A stretch of DNA of 14,926 bases from an uncultured Oscillospiraceae bacterium (GTDB taxonomy: Bacteria; Bacillota; Clostridia; Oscillospirales; Acutalibacteraceae), in the NCBI GenBank assembly GCA_900554775.1, contig USIK01000012.1, positions 1 through 14,926 of the forward strand, written 5' to 3'. The notes beneath the pieces were generated by a model. It made no database searches and had not been told where the DNA came from. It saw only the letters and a list, made by a program, of their open reading frames with translations. A program made the translations under genes and the position numbers. Below are positions 6,805-13,819 of this stretch, piece by piece; position 1 is the stretch's first letter; each line of letters starts with the position of its first letter.

Positions 6805-8283
6805 TTAAAGTATTATGCAAACAAGGCCGTTGCAACCTTCGTTTATTATTCTTTCGATAGTTTCTTTGATTTTTTCTCTTGCGGCAGGCGGCATGCGATA
6901 AAGCTTGTTATGAAGCCCTTCGTTCACGAGTTCATGAAGCGACTTGCCAAAGATATTTGACTCCCAGATTTTCGCCGGGTTTTCTTCGAATTCACGGAGC
7001 AAATACATAACTAGTTCTTCGGATTGCTGCTCGGAGCCTACGATTGGCGGTACTTCGGGTGGGATGTTTGTTTTCATCATGTGAACCGAAGGAGCAGAGG
7101 CCCTTAGCCTTATGCCGTATTTGCCGTTTTGCTTTATTATTTCCGGCTCGTCAAGGTGCAGCTCTTCCATGGTTGGCATCACGATTCCATAGCCTGATTC
7201 TTCCACTTCATCGTATGTGCTGGCTATTCTTTCGTATTTTTGCCTTGTTTTGGCAAGTTCCATCATCGACTGCATCAAAGAGCATTCATCAGAAACTTCA
7301 ATTCCAGTTTTTTCGCCAAGAACTTTATAAAATAACGCAGGATCTAAAGTCACGGCGATTCTTGCGCTGCCGGTGCCAAGGTCTATTTCGGAAATTTCAG
7401 CACCGCTAACGTATTCGCACTCTTCAAGGCTTTGAGTTAGCTTTTCAATCTCGCTTATTTTCGAAATATCTTTCGCAATGTTTTTAATGCAGGAATAAAC
7501 GCTGCTTCTGAGCCAGTGGTCTTTTTCAAGAGAGCCAACCCATCTTGGCATGTCGATTTTAATTTCTCTGACGGGAAACTCAAAAAGAAGCTCCGCTAAA
7601 ATTCTTTTAATTTCGTTTTCGTCAATTTCGCTGCAATTAACTGGAACAACAGGAACACCATATTTTTCTGAAAGGCTCTGCGCAAGCATTTTAACGGTTT
7701 GAGAGTTCGGGCTTGTGCTGTTAAGCAGCACAATAAACGGTTTGTTTATCTCTTTAAGCTCGCTCACGACTCTTTCTTCAGCGGGCTCATATTCGGCTCT
7801 GTCAATGTCGCCTATGCTTCCGTCGCTGGTTATTACAAGCCCTATTGTGGAGTGGTCGGTGATAACTTTTTTCGTTCCGATTTCAGCCGCCATGTTAAAC
7901 GGGATTTCATCTTCAAACCAAGGAGTTTTAACCATTCTTGGCTGGTCATCTTCAATGTACCCAAGCGCACTGGGGATTATGTATCCAACGCAGTCGATCA
8001 TTCTTGCCTTGAAGCTTGCCGCACCGTCAACGTTAACTTCAACGGCATCTTCAGGGATGAATTTTGGCTCAGTTGTCATAATAGTGCGCCCTGCGGCAGA
8101 TTGAGGAAGCTCATCAATTGCCCTTTCTTTTTGAACTTCGTCAGAAATGTTCGGAATAACAAGTGTATCCATGAATTTTTTTATGAAAGTTGATTTGCCA
8201 CTGCGAACAGGGCCCACAACTCCGATGTAAATATCCCCGCCGGTTCTCGCCGAGATATCTTTGTATATATTACGTTCTTCCAC
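6805..8283 (-). CDS. spoIVA: Stage IV sporulation protein A (SpoIVA), spore coat basement-layer ATPase
   Basis: SpoIVA is made in the mother cell, binds and hydrolyses ATP, and polymerises around the forespore as the platform for coat assembly. The GTG at 8283 is preceded by AGGAGG seven bases upstream and gives 492 residues, the length of the Bacillus subtilis protein. The N-terminus, NIYKDISARTGGDIYIGVVG, matches the family. Walker A is GPVRSGKS (24-31) with Lys30 in register with Bacillus. IPNISDEVQ, DELPQSAAGRTIMTTEPKF and MIDCVGYIIP are family hallmarks. The C-terminus, NGLVCIIL, corresponds to the membrane-proximal tail that contacts SpoVM in Bacillus. It lies 54 bases downstream of sipL, whose product binds SpoIVA in Clostridioides difficile, so the pair is probably one transcript. 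Sigma-E control is expected, but no clear site was found. Confidence 0.97.
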   Translation of the reverse strand: MEERNIYKDISARTGGDIYIGVVGPVRSGKSTFIKKFMDTLVIPNISDEVQKERAIDELPQSAAGRTIMTTEPKFIPEDAVEVNVDGAASFKARMIDCVGYIIPSALGYIEDDQPRMVKTPWFEDEIPFNMAAEIGTKKVITDHSTIGLVITSDGSIGDIDRAEYEPAEERVVSELKEINKPFIVLLNSTSPNSQTVKMLAQSLSEKYGVPVVPVNCSEIDENEIKRILAELLFEFPVREIKIDMPRWVGSLEKDHWLRSSVYSCIKNIAKDISKISEIEKLTQSLEECEYVSGAEISEIDLGTGSARIAVTLDPALFYKVLGEKTGIEVSDECSLMQSMMELAKTRQKYERIASTYDEVEESGYGIVMPTMEELHLDEPEIIKQNGKYGIRLRASAPSVHMMKTNIPPEVPPIVGSEQQSEELVMYLLREFEENPAKIWESNIFGKSLHELVNEGLHNKLYRMPPAAREKIKETIERIINEGCNGLVCIIL

Positions 8284-8337
8284 TTTTTTTCCTCCTGAAA
8301 AATATTTGTTTATTGTCAAATTAATTTCTAAAAGCGG

Positions 8338-9873
8338 CTATTTCATAGGAATTAAAAGCATTCCGCTGTTTCTTACTCTGTCTTCCGAAAGGTCGTTTTC
8401 GTCTTTAATCATTTGCGCGCAGGTGTAATATTTTTTTGCGATATCCCAGATGTTTTCTCCACCTTCGGCATAGTAAACCGTCAAAGAAGCGCCGTCTTTT
8501 TGAACTGTTTTGGATTCATCAGCAGAAACTTCTTTAACCATAGTGCATTTCCTGCATGAATAGACCTGACCGAAAAGCTCGAAAGTTAAATTCACTTCAA
8601 CGCCATTTTGGCCCGAAAGATTAAAGCTGATTTTAGCAGGTACAATGCTGCTTTCGCACTCCGCGCAAACAAGGTTGCTTTCATAAGCCTTGCTGTGAGT
8701 GAATTCCAAAATTCTTTCAACATAAACAGGGGTTTCCTCGCTGTCAACCGCTAAAACACAAACATTTGCTTTGCATTTAAACTCAAGTTTGCCGTCTTCG
8801 CACGTGCAGCTGACAGTGCAAGCGTCCACCCAAGCGTCAACAACCTCTGAAAGCGTCACATCAGAGAATTTCATAACTTCTTTGTGCTCAATTTCTTCTT
8901 TGAAATTATCAACAAGGCGGTCAATTTTAACAGGGTCAGTGGAAATATCAACATCATAGTCAGTTGAATAAACATCAGAAACAAGCGAAATATCTTTATC
9001 TTGGTAAGCCATAACCGTGACTGAAAGTTTAATTTCGCATGCAATAAATGCAGCGTTTTCATTTTCGGAGTTAATTTGCTCGTCATGGCTGAGCACAGAA
9101 GCGTTAATCACGCATCTTGAATCCTCCGAAACTGAAGGAACATCAATTATTTGGCTCATTGGAATTGAGTAATTAAGAGTTTCGGTGTGGCCTGAAGAAA
9201 TATCGTCTATGTAAAGAATTTTAACTATTATCTCGCCCTTAACCACAGTTTTATTCGGCATGTTTTTGTAGTCGTTAACAATCACTTTAACATCAGCGTT
9301 GATAATGCTTTCAGGCGCAGGCTTGTTTTGATCTGTTTCGATAACTTCACTAATCGAAAACTGCTGCTGGCCAATTCCCGCAAGGTTATTCACTCTCATG
9401 TCAGAAATTCTCTGCTGGATATCCTTGCCACTAACGTTTGAAGAAATATCAACATTCTTCTTAGCGTAAACTTTGGCAGAAATCGAAAACGAGCCGTGAA
9501 TGTCAAGCTTCCTGGGGCTAACCGCTCGGCAGTTAACATATTCCACTTTTATAGAAACGTCCGCAACGGCATTTTCCGGGCTGCTTTTAATGTCAACCGA
9601 GCAAGAAAACGGCATGGAATTCTCGCAAGACCTTATCCTTTTGCTTTCAGCGTCAAGATAAATAGTTTTAATTTTAGCGGTGCCTTCAATGTTAAGCCTG
9701 TCGCCTGAAATGCTCTTGGAGCTTATGTTAGGGATCACCCTGCATTTTAAGATTTTTTGAATGTCAGGGCAGTAATCCGGCAAAGAAAAATCCATGTCTA
9801 CAGGGACCTCTTTGCAGCCTTCAAAAACCAAATCTCTGACCGCTAGATTACTTTTGCTTACGTCATAATTCAT
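8338..9873 (-). CDS. sipL: SipL-like SPOCS (DUF3794)/LysM spore coat morphogenetic protein
   Basis: SipL is the clostridial functional counterpart of SpoVID. It binds SpoIVA through its LysM domain and is needed to wrap the coat around the forespore. This protein has 511 residues, close to the C. difficile protein. It begins with VPVDMDFSLPDYCPDIQKIL, the mark of the SPOCS/DUF3794 family, and repeated SPOCS-like segments fill the body (SFSISAKVYAKKNVDISS; KGEIIVKILYIDD; KANVCVLAVDSEETPVY). A C-terminal LysM domain covers about 463-511 (LTVYYAEGGENIWDIAKKYY to LLIPMK). There is no signal peptide, so it is cytoplasmic in the mother cell. The ATG at 9873 follows AGGAGAGG eight bases upstream; an ATG at 9900 precedes that site and was rejected. 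Position directly upstream of spoIVA strongly supports the call. Confidence 0.88.
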   Translation of the reverse strand: MNYDVSKSNLAVRDLVFEGCKEVPVDMDFSLPDYCPDIQKILKCRVIPNISSKSISGDRLNIEGTAKIKTIYLDAESKRIRSCENSMPFSCSVDIKSSPENAVADVSIKVEYVNCRAVSPRKLDIHGSFSISAKVYAKKNVDISSNVSGKDIQQRISDMRVNNLAGIGQQQFSISEVIETDQNKPAPESIINADVKVIVNDYKNMPNKTVVKGEIIVKILYIDDISSGHTETLNYSIPMSQIIDVPSVSEDSRCVINASVLSHDEQINSENENAAFIACEIKLSVTVMAYQDKDISLVSDVYSTDYDVDISTDPVKIDRLVDNFKEEIEHKEVMKFSDVTLSEVVDAWVDACTVSCTCEDGKLEFKCKANVCVLAVDSEETPVYVERILEFTHSKAYESNLVCAECESSIVPAKISFNLSGQNGVEVNLTFELFGQVYSCRKCTMVKEVSADESKTVQKDGASLTVYYAEGGENIWDIAKKYYTCAQMIKDENDLSEDRVRNSGMLLIPMK

Positions 9874-9903
9874 TTTTTTAACCTCTCCTTTTACCTGCAT
9901 TTA

Positions 9904-9949
9904 TTACTAAATATTATTCGTGCGCTGCGCTGTTTATTACCTTTAGTAA
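9904..9949. repeat. Inverted repeat in the leader region between the deacetylase remnant and sipL
   Basis: TTACTAAA (9904-9911) and TTTAGTAA (9942-9949) are perfect 8-bp inverted repeats separated by 30 bases. The spacer includes the unusually GC-rich GTGCGCTGCGC. They lie upstream of sipL, where a sporulation promoter or operator would be expected. No sigma-E or sigma-K consensus could be identified with confidence. Confidence 0.4.
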
Positions 9950-9963
9950 ATTAAAGATTATTT

Positions 9964-10719
9964 TTATTTATTTAATTTTTGCTTTCCTTGAGAATCCATT
10001 GTGTAATTTTCTTTGTAAATAATTTCTGAGATAGGAACTATTTGGTAGCCCTCGCCTTTTATCATATCTATGATTTTTGGCAGTGCTTCCGGAGTATTCT
10101 TGGCGCCGTTGTGCATCAGAATTATCGAGCCGGGTTTTAGTTTGCTTTTTATTCTTTTAACCATGTCATCCGGAGTTGGGTCCTTCCAGTCAAGGCTGTC
10201 GACATCCCACTGAATGCAGTGCATTTTAAGCTCGTTTGTGGATTCAACTACGCAGTTGTTGTAGTCTCCGTAAGGCGGCCTGAAAAGTATTGGCCTTGGT
10301 GCTCCTGCAGCTTCGATTTTCTTATTGCAATCTTCTATTTGAGCCAAAATTTTGTCTTTTTCCATTTTCGGAAGGTGCGGGTGAGTGTTTGAGTGGTTGC
10401 CCACGTCGTGGCCGGCATCGGCGATTGCCTTTACTGATTCAGGGTACTTTTCAGCCCAAAATCCCACAAGGAAAAACGTGCTTTTAACGCCTTTATCCTT
10501 CAAAATATCAAGCAAAGTTTGCGTTTGCTCATTACCCCATGCAGCGTCTTAAGTTATGCTCACAACCTTATCTTCCCTGTCAACGCAGTAAATCGGCATC
10601 TTTCTTTCGCCCGCCATGAAAGGAACCGTTCCAGTAAGCGCAAAAGCCCCCACAAGAGCCATGGTCATGCAACCTATGATGATCATTAATTTTTTTCGGT
10701 TAAGTACAAAAACTTTCAT
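9964..10719 (-). pseudogene. pdaB: PdaB-like polysaccharide deacetylase interrupted by an in-frame TAA in catalytic motif 1
   Basis: This is a 251-codon NodB-fold deacetylase, close to the length of Bacillus PdaB. The ATG at 10719 has AGGGGG seven bases upstream. A basic start and a hydrophobic segment (LMIIIGCMTMALVGAFAL) form a signal peptide or membrane anchor. Codon 57 is TAA (10551-10549), where the family has Phe in TFDAAWGN, and the frame then continues undisturbed. The remaining motifs are intact: Asp58, H109-SNT-H113 (metal ligands), FRPPYGD (146-152), WDVDSLDW and IILMHN. TAA, TAG and TGA all end other genes here, so reassignment of TAA is ruled out. Family members remove acetyl groups from envelope or cortex glycans. 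A restart at TTG 10515 would lack motif 1 and the signal peptide. Either a recent nonsense mutation or a sequencing error is possible. The symbol is by similarity. Confidence 0.85.
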
Positions 10720-10756
10720 TGTTAATCCCCCTTGGTAAAAATTTATATGTAGATTT

Positions 10757-10785
10757 CAAAAAATATAGAATACTCGTTTTATTCT
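10757..10785 (-). terminator. Weak AT-rich terminator at the end of the P-type ATPase gene
   Basis: AGAATA (minus strand, 10785-10780) pairs with TATTCT (10772-10767) around a seven-base loop, followed by ATATTTTTT. The stem overlaps the ATPase stop codon and has only two G-C-type pairs, so some read-through into the deacetylase gene 59 bases downstream is likely. Confidence 0.45.
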
Positions 10786-13424
10786 TCGCAGGAATTTTTT
10801 TCTTTCGGGTTTAAAAATCTTTTCTCAGCTTCAGAAACTAAAATAGGCGAAACTGCCAGAATCGTTACGATAATCCACTGCAGCAAGCTCAGGCAAATCG
10901 TTTTGAAAAAGCCGTTAAACGCAGGCACAGCCACGGAAATAATCTGCAAAAAGATGCAGAAAATAACGGAATAAACAAGCTTTAAATTTTCAAAAATTCC
11001 CGTTTCGAAAAGGGATTTTTCGCTTTGAACGTTAAAAGCATGCATCAATTGGCTAAGCCCAAGAGTAGTGAATGCCATCGTTCTGCCGATTACAGGGTCG
11101 CTGGGGTCTACATCGAAAAAGACCCTTCCAACAGTGTAAGATAAAAACCCAACCGCAGCTATGAAAAGCCCTTCAATTATAATGTTGTAAATCATGCTGC
11201 CGGAGAAAAATCCTTTTTTGTTGCCAATTGGTTTTCGTTTCATTATTTCGGGTTCGATAGGGCTGGCTCCGAGCGCAAGCGCCGGGAAAGCGTCTGTCAC
11301 CATGTTTATCCACAGCAAATGCACCGCTAAAAGAGGCGTTGGGACTTTGATTAAGAACCCAAAAAGCACTACCATTACTTCGCCAATGTTAGTTGAAAGC
11401 AAAAAGTGAATCGTCTTTTTAATGTTTTCAAACATCCCTCTGCCCTGCTTTATTGCTTCAACTATTGTTGCAAAGTTGTCGTCGGTTATTATCATATCGG
11501 AAGCGGCTTTCGCGGCGTCTGTTCCGTGTTTGCCCATCGCGCAGCCGATGTCCGCAGCTTTAAGCGCTGGCGCGTCGTTAACGCCGTCGCCCGTCATCGC
11601 AACTATCAAGTCCTTTTTCTGAAGTGCTTTGATTATTCTCATCTTGTGCTGCGGCGAAACCCTTGCAAAAATAGAGTAAGTTTCAATTTTTTCGGCAAGC
11701 TTTTCGTCCGAGAGTTCCTCGAGCTCCGGGCCTGTTATTATCTTTGAGTTTTCGTCTAAGATGCCTATTTCCTTCCCAATAGCTTTTGCAGTCAGCGCGT
11801 GGTCGCCGGTTATTATCACGGGTTTTATTCCTGCTTTTTTGCACTTTTTAACCGCAAGCTTTGCTTCGGGGCGCACAGGGTCTTCAATTCCTGCAAGGCC
11901 GCAAAAAACAAGCTCGTTTTCAAGCGTTTCTTCGCATTTTTCAAAAGTGTTTAAATCTTTAAAGGCAATGGCAATAAGCCTCAAAGCCTCGCCGGACATT
12001 TCCTCGCTTTGCTTTTTAATTTTTCTTAAAACCTCTTCTGTCAAAGGGCAAATACCGCTTTCGGTCTTGTAAAATTTGCATTTTTTAAGAATTATATCCG
12101 GTGCGCCTTTAGTTACTGAAATATAACTCTTTTCAGGCGTTTCGTGCACGGTCGTCATGAGCTTCCTTGAAGAATTAAAAGGAATTTCAAAAACTCTTTT
12201 GAATTTAGCTTCCAGGTTAGCCTTTTTAAGCCCTATTTTTATTCCTGCGGTTAAAAGCGCTTTTTCGGTCGGCTCACCTTTGATGTTCCAGCCGGTTATT
12301 ATGCAGTTGTTGCAAAGCATGCCGAGCTTCAAAATTTTTTTTGCAAAATTATTTTTAAAATCTTCGTGTTTAAACGCTGACCTTAACTCTTTAACTTCCA
12401 TTTTGTTCATGGTTAAGGTTCCTGTTTTGTCGGAGCATATCACCGCCGTGTGACCAAGAGTTTCAACCGCCGGCAAATTCCTGACAATCGTGTTTCGTGC
12501 CGCCATTCTTCTAACGCCCGTTGCCAAAACGATAGTAACCACCGCAGGCAACCCCTCAGGGATAGCCGCAACCGCCAAACTGATTGAAATCATCAGCATT
12601 TCAACAAAATCAACATTTTGAAGCATCCCCAGAACAAAAACCAAAATGCAAATCAAAATTATGAAAATGCCAAGCCTTTTGCCCGTTTTTTCCAGTTTTT
12701 TGCTAAGCGGAGTTTTAAAGTTTTGCTCGCCGCTCATCAGCCCGGCGATCTTCCCAACCTGCGTGTTCATGCCCGTTTCCGTAACAATTGCTTTTGCGTG
12801 GCCTCTCGTGACGATAGTCCCTGAAAAAACCATGCTTTTCATGTCCCCGAGGGAAAGGTTTTCCCCGCTAACAGCCTTCTCACTCTTCGGGATACTAAAA
12901 GATTCGCCCGTTAAGGCCGATTCTTCAACGAAAAATCCCGAAGCCTCGCAAACTCTTGCGTCAGCGCATATGTAATCCCCGGCTTTGAGAATGAGTATAT
13001 CCCCCGGGACTAACTCCTCAGAGCGCACCTTCTGGCCTTTTGAATCCCTCAAAACCTTGGCGCTAGGCGAAGAAAGCTTTTTAAGAGAATCAATCGCCTT
13101 TTCTGCCCTGCTTTCTTGCAAAATTCCAATAACAATATTCAAAACAACAATAAAAAGAATAATCAGCGCGTCAATGTAATCCTTCGAGCCTTTAACGAAA
13201 GAAGAAAAAAACGAAACCGCCGCAGCAACCAAAAGCGTAACAATCATAAAATCTGAAAGCTGAAGCCAAAGTTTCTTTAAAAAGCTGTCTTTCTGCTCGG
13301 CCTGAAGCGTGTTTTTGCCATATTTAAGCATCCTTTTTTTAACTTCAAAGCTAGTCAGGCCCTTTTCTACATTTGAATCAAGCTTTCTAACAGCATCATT
13401 TGCAAGCATCTGCCACCAATTCAT
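10779..13424 (-). CDS. Calcium-type cation-transporting P-type ATPase (P2 class)
   Basis: This 881-residue membrane pump probably exports Ca2+ using ATP. It has the N-terminal cation-ATPase domain (about 4-70), actuator loop TGES at 172-175, TM4 motif IPEGLP (288-293), phosphorylation motif SDKTGTLT with Asp332, nucleotide-domain KGAPD, hinge TGDGVNDAPAL, and C-terminal transmembrane segments. Calcium-site residues of SERCA are kept in TM4 (Glu of PEGLP), TM5 (TNIGEV) and TM6 (WINMVTDAFPAL). In TM8 the position of SERCA Glu908 is Gln (LSQLMHAFN), as in plasma-membrane pumps, suggesting one Ca2+ per cycle. The ATG at 13424 has GGAG eight bases upstream. A further 40 in-frame upstream codons exist but are unlike the family and cross the intergenic region. 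It is divergent from the SCIFF operon. Ion specificity is inferred. Confidence 0.93.
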   Translation of the reverse strand: MNWWQMLANDAVRKLDSNVEKGLTSFEVKKRMLKYGKNTLQAEQKDSFLKKLWLQLSDFMIVTLLVAAAVSFFSSFVKGSKDYIDALIILFIVVLNIVIGILQESRAEKAIDSLKKLSSPSAKVLRDSKGQKVRSEELVPGDILILKAGDYICADARVCEASGFFVEESALTGESFSIPKSEKAVSGENLSLGDMKSMVFSGTIVTRGHAKAIVTETGMNTQVGKIAGLMSGEQNFKTPLSKKLEKTGKRLGIFIILICILVFVLGMLQNVDFVEMLMISISLAVAAIPEGLPAVVTIVLATGVRRMAARNTIVRNLPAVETLGHTAVICSDKTGTLTMNKMEVKELRSAFKHEDFKNNFAKKILKLGMLCNNCIITGWNIKGEPTEKALLTAGIKIGLKKANLEAKFKRVFEIPFNSSRKLMTTVHETPEKSYISVTKGAPDIILKKCKFYKTESGICPLTEEVLRKIKKQSEEMSGEALRLIAIAFKDLNTFEKCEETLENELVFCGLAGIEDPVRPEAKLAVKKCKKAGIKPVIITGDHALTAKAIGKEIGILDENSKIITGPELEELSDEKLAEKIETYSIFARVSPQHKMRIIKALQKKDLIVAMTGDGVNDAPALKAADIGCAMGKHGTDAAKAASDMIITDDNFATIVEAIKQGRGMFENIKKTIHFLLSTNIGEVMVVLFGFLIKVPTPLLAVHLLWINMVTDAFPALALGASPIEPEIMKRKPIGNKKGFFSGSMIYNIIIEGLFIAAVGFLSYTVGRVFFDVDPSDPVIGRTMAFTTLGLSQLMHAFNVQSEKSLFETGIFENLKLVYSVIFCIFLQIISVAVPAFNGFFKTICLSLLQWIIVTILAVSPILVSEAEKRFLNPKEKNSCEE

Positions 13425-13552
13425 AATTTCATCTCCAAAACGGCAATTTAAAAATCTTATTTTTTCTTTGCATACATAACTAATATATATAGACAAGTCG
13501 CCCCTGATATTACATTCTTTAATCTCATTTGCAAAAACTTTCACAAAGGTAT

Positions 13553-13580
13553 TTGAAAATAAAGCAAGATGTGGTAAAAT
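13553..13580 (+). promoter_or_regulatory. Promoter of the SCIFF precursor operon
   Basis: TTGAAA (13553-13558), a 16-bp spacer and TAAAAT (13575-13580) preceded by TGG form an extended -10 sigma-A promoter. The leader is about 25 bases and carries AGGAGG at 13601-13606. It lies in the 187-base divergent gap with the ATPase gene. No convincing ATPase promoter was found there; TTGCAA (13534-13529) with TAATAT (13512-13507) at 16 bp is a weak candidate. Confidence 0.65.
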
Positions 13581-13611
13581 AGAAGTGAAATCTCAAATTT
13601 AGGAGGAAAAA

Positions 13612-13758
13612 ATGAAACACATTAAAACTTTAACAACAAAAGACCTCAAAAACACAGCTTTAACAGGCGGATGCGGTGAATGCCAAGCTTCTTGCCAAAC
13701 AGCTTCGAAAGTTGACAACACCGTTAACAACCAAAAATGCGAATGCAACCACAAATAA
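13612..13758 (+). CDS. scfA: SCIFF-family RiPP precursor peptide, variant lacking Cys32 and Cys36
   Basis: This is a 48-residue ribosomal peptide precursor with the SCIFF start MKHIKTL and core TGGCGECQASCQ. SCIFF ('six cysteines in forty-five') peptides occur across Clostridia and receive a thioether from the adjacent radical SAM maturase; their role is unknown. Cysteines here are 21, 24, 28, 43 and 45. The usual Cys32 and Cys36 (typical text SACKTSCTV) are Ser32 and Asn36 (TASKVDNTV), while Thr37 remains in register. In the studied clostridial peptides Cys32 links to Thr37, so the normal bridge cannot form. A strong AGGAGG ribosome binding site lies five bases upstream of the ATG. The maturase begins 61 bases downstream behind a terminator-like hairpin. 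The gene is too short for ordinary gene callers. Family call firm; the symbol follows usage for this family. Confidence 0.92.
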   Translation: MKHIKTLTTKDLKNTALTGGCGECQASCQTASKVDNTVNNQKCECNHK

Positions 13759-13780
13759 TAAAAAAGATAGGTGAAAGTCA

Positions 13781-13819
13781 CGGCTTTTTTCCGGCATGGT
13801 TAAAAGCCGGCAATTTTTT
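13781..13819 (+). terminator. Terminator-like attenuator hairpin between SCIFF precursor and maturase
   Basis: CGGCTTTT (13781-13788) pairs perfectly with AAAAGCCG (13802-13809). An alternative smaller stem, CCGGC (13791-13795) with GCCGG (13806-13810), competes for the same right arm. TTTTTT follows at 13814-13819 and abuts the maturase ATG. Partial termination here would give much precursor and little maturase transcript. Confidence 0.65.

Noticed and set aside
7699..8193. 164-codon and 129-codon open frames antisense to spoIVA
   Set aside because: They are shadows of spoIVA, which is certain from its motifs and exact length; neither has family features.
8304..8321. TTGACA in front of spoIVA as a -35 element
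   Set aside because: The hexamer is consensus, but at 17 bp the -10 position is occupied by the AGGAGG ribosome binding site, so no promoter fits.
9964..10515. The deacetylase taken as an intact 183-residue gene starting at TTG 10515
   Set aside because: This start has no ribosome binding site and removes motif 1 and the signal segment. Upstream codons in the same frame continue the family sequence back to ATG 10719, broken only by TAA at codon 57.
13425..13544. An extra 40 residues at the N-terminus of the P-type ATPase
   Set aside because: The upstream codons are rich in Cys and unlike the family, and they cross the divergent promoter region. The ATG at 13424 has a good ribosome binding site and starts at the usual family position.
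13771..13803. Ten-codon leader open frame (GTG at 13771) between SCIFF precursor and maturase
   Set aside because: It lacks a convincing ribosome binding site at the right spacing and any regulatory codon run; the hairpin alone explains the region.
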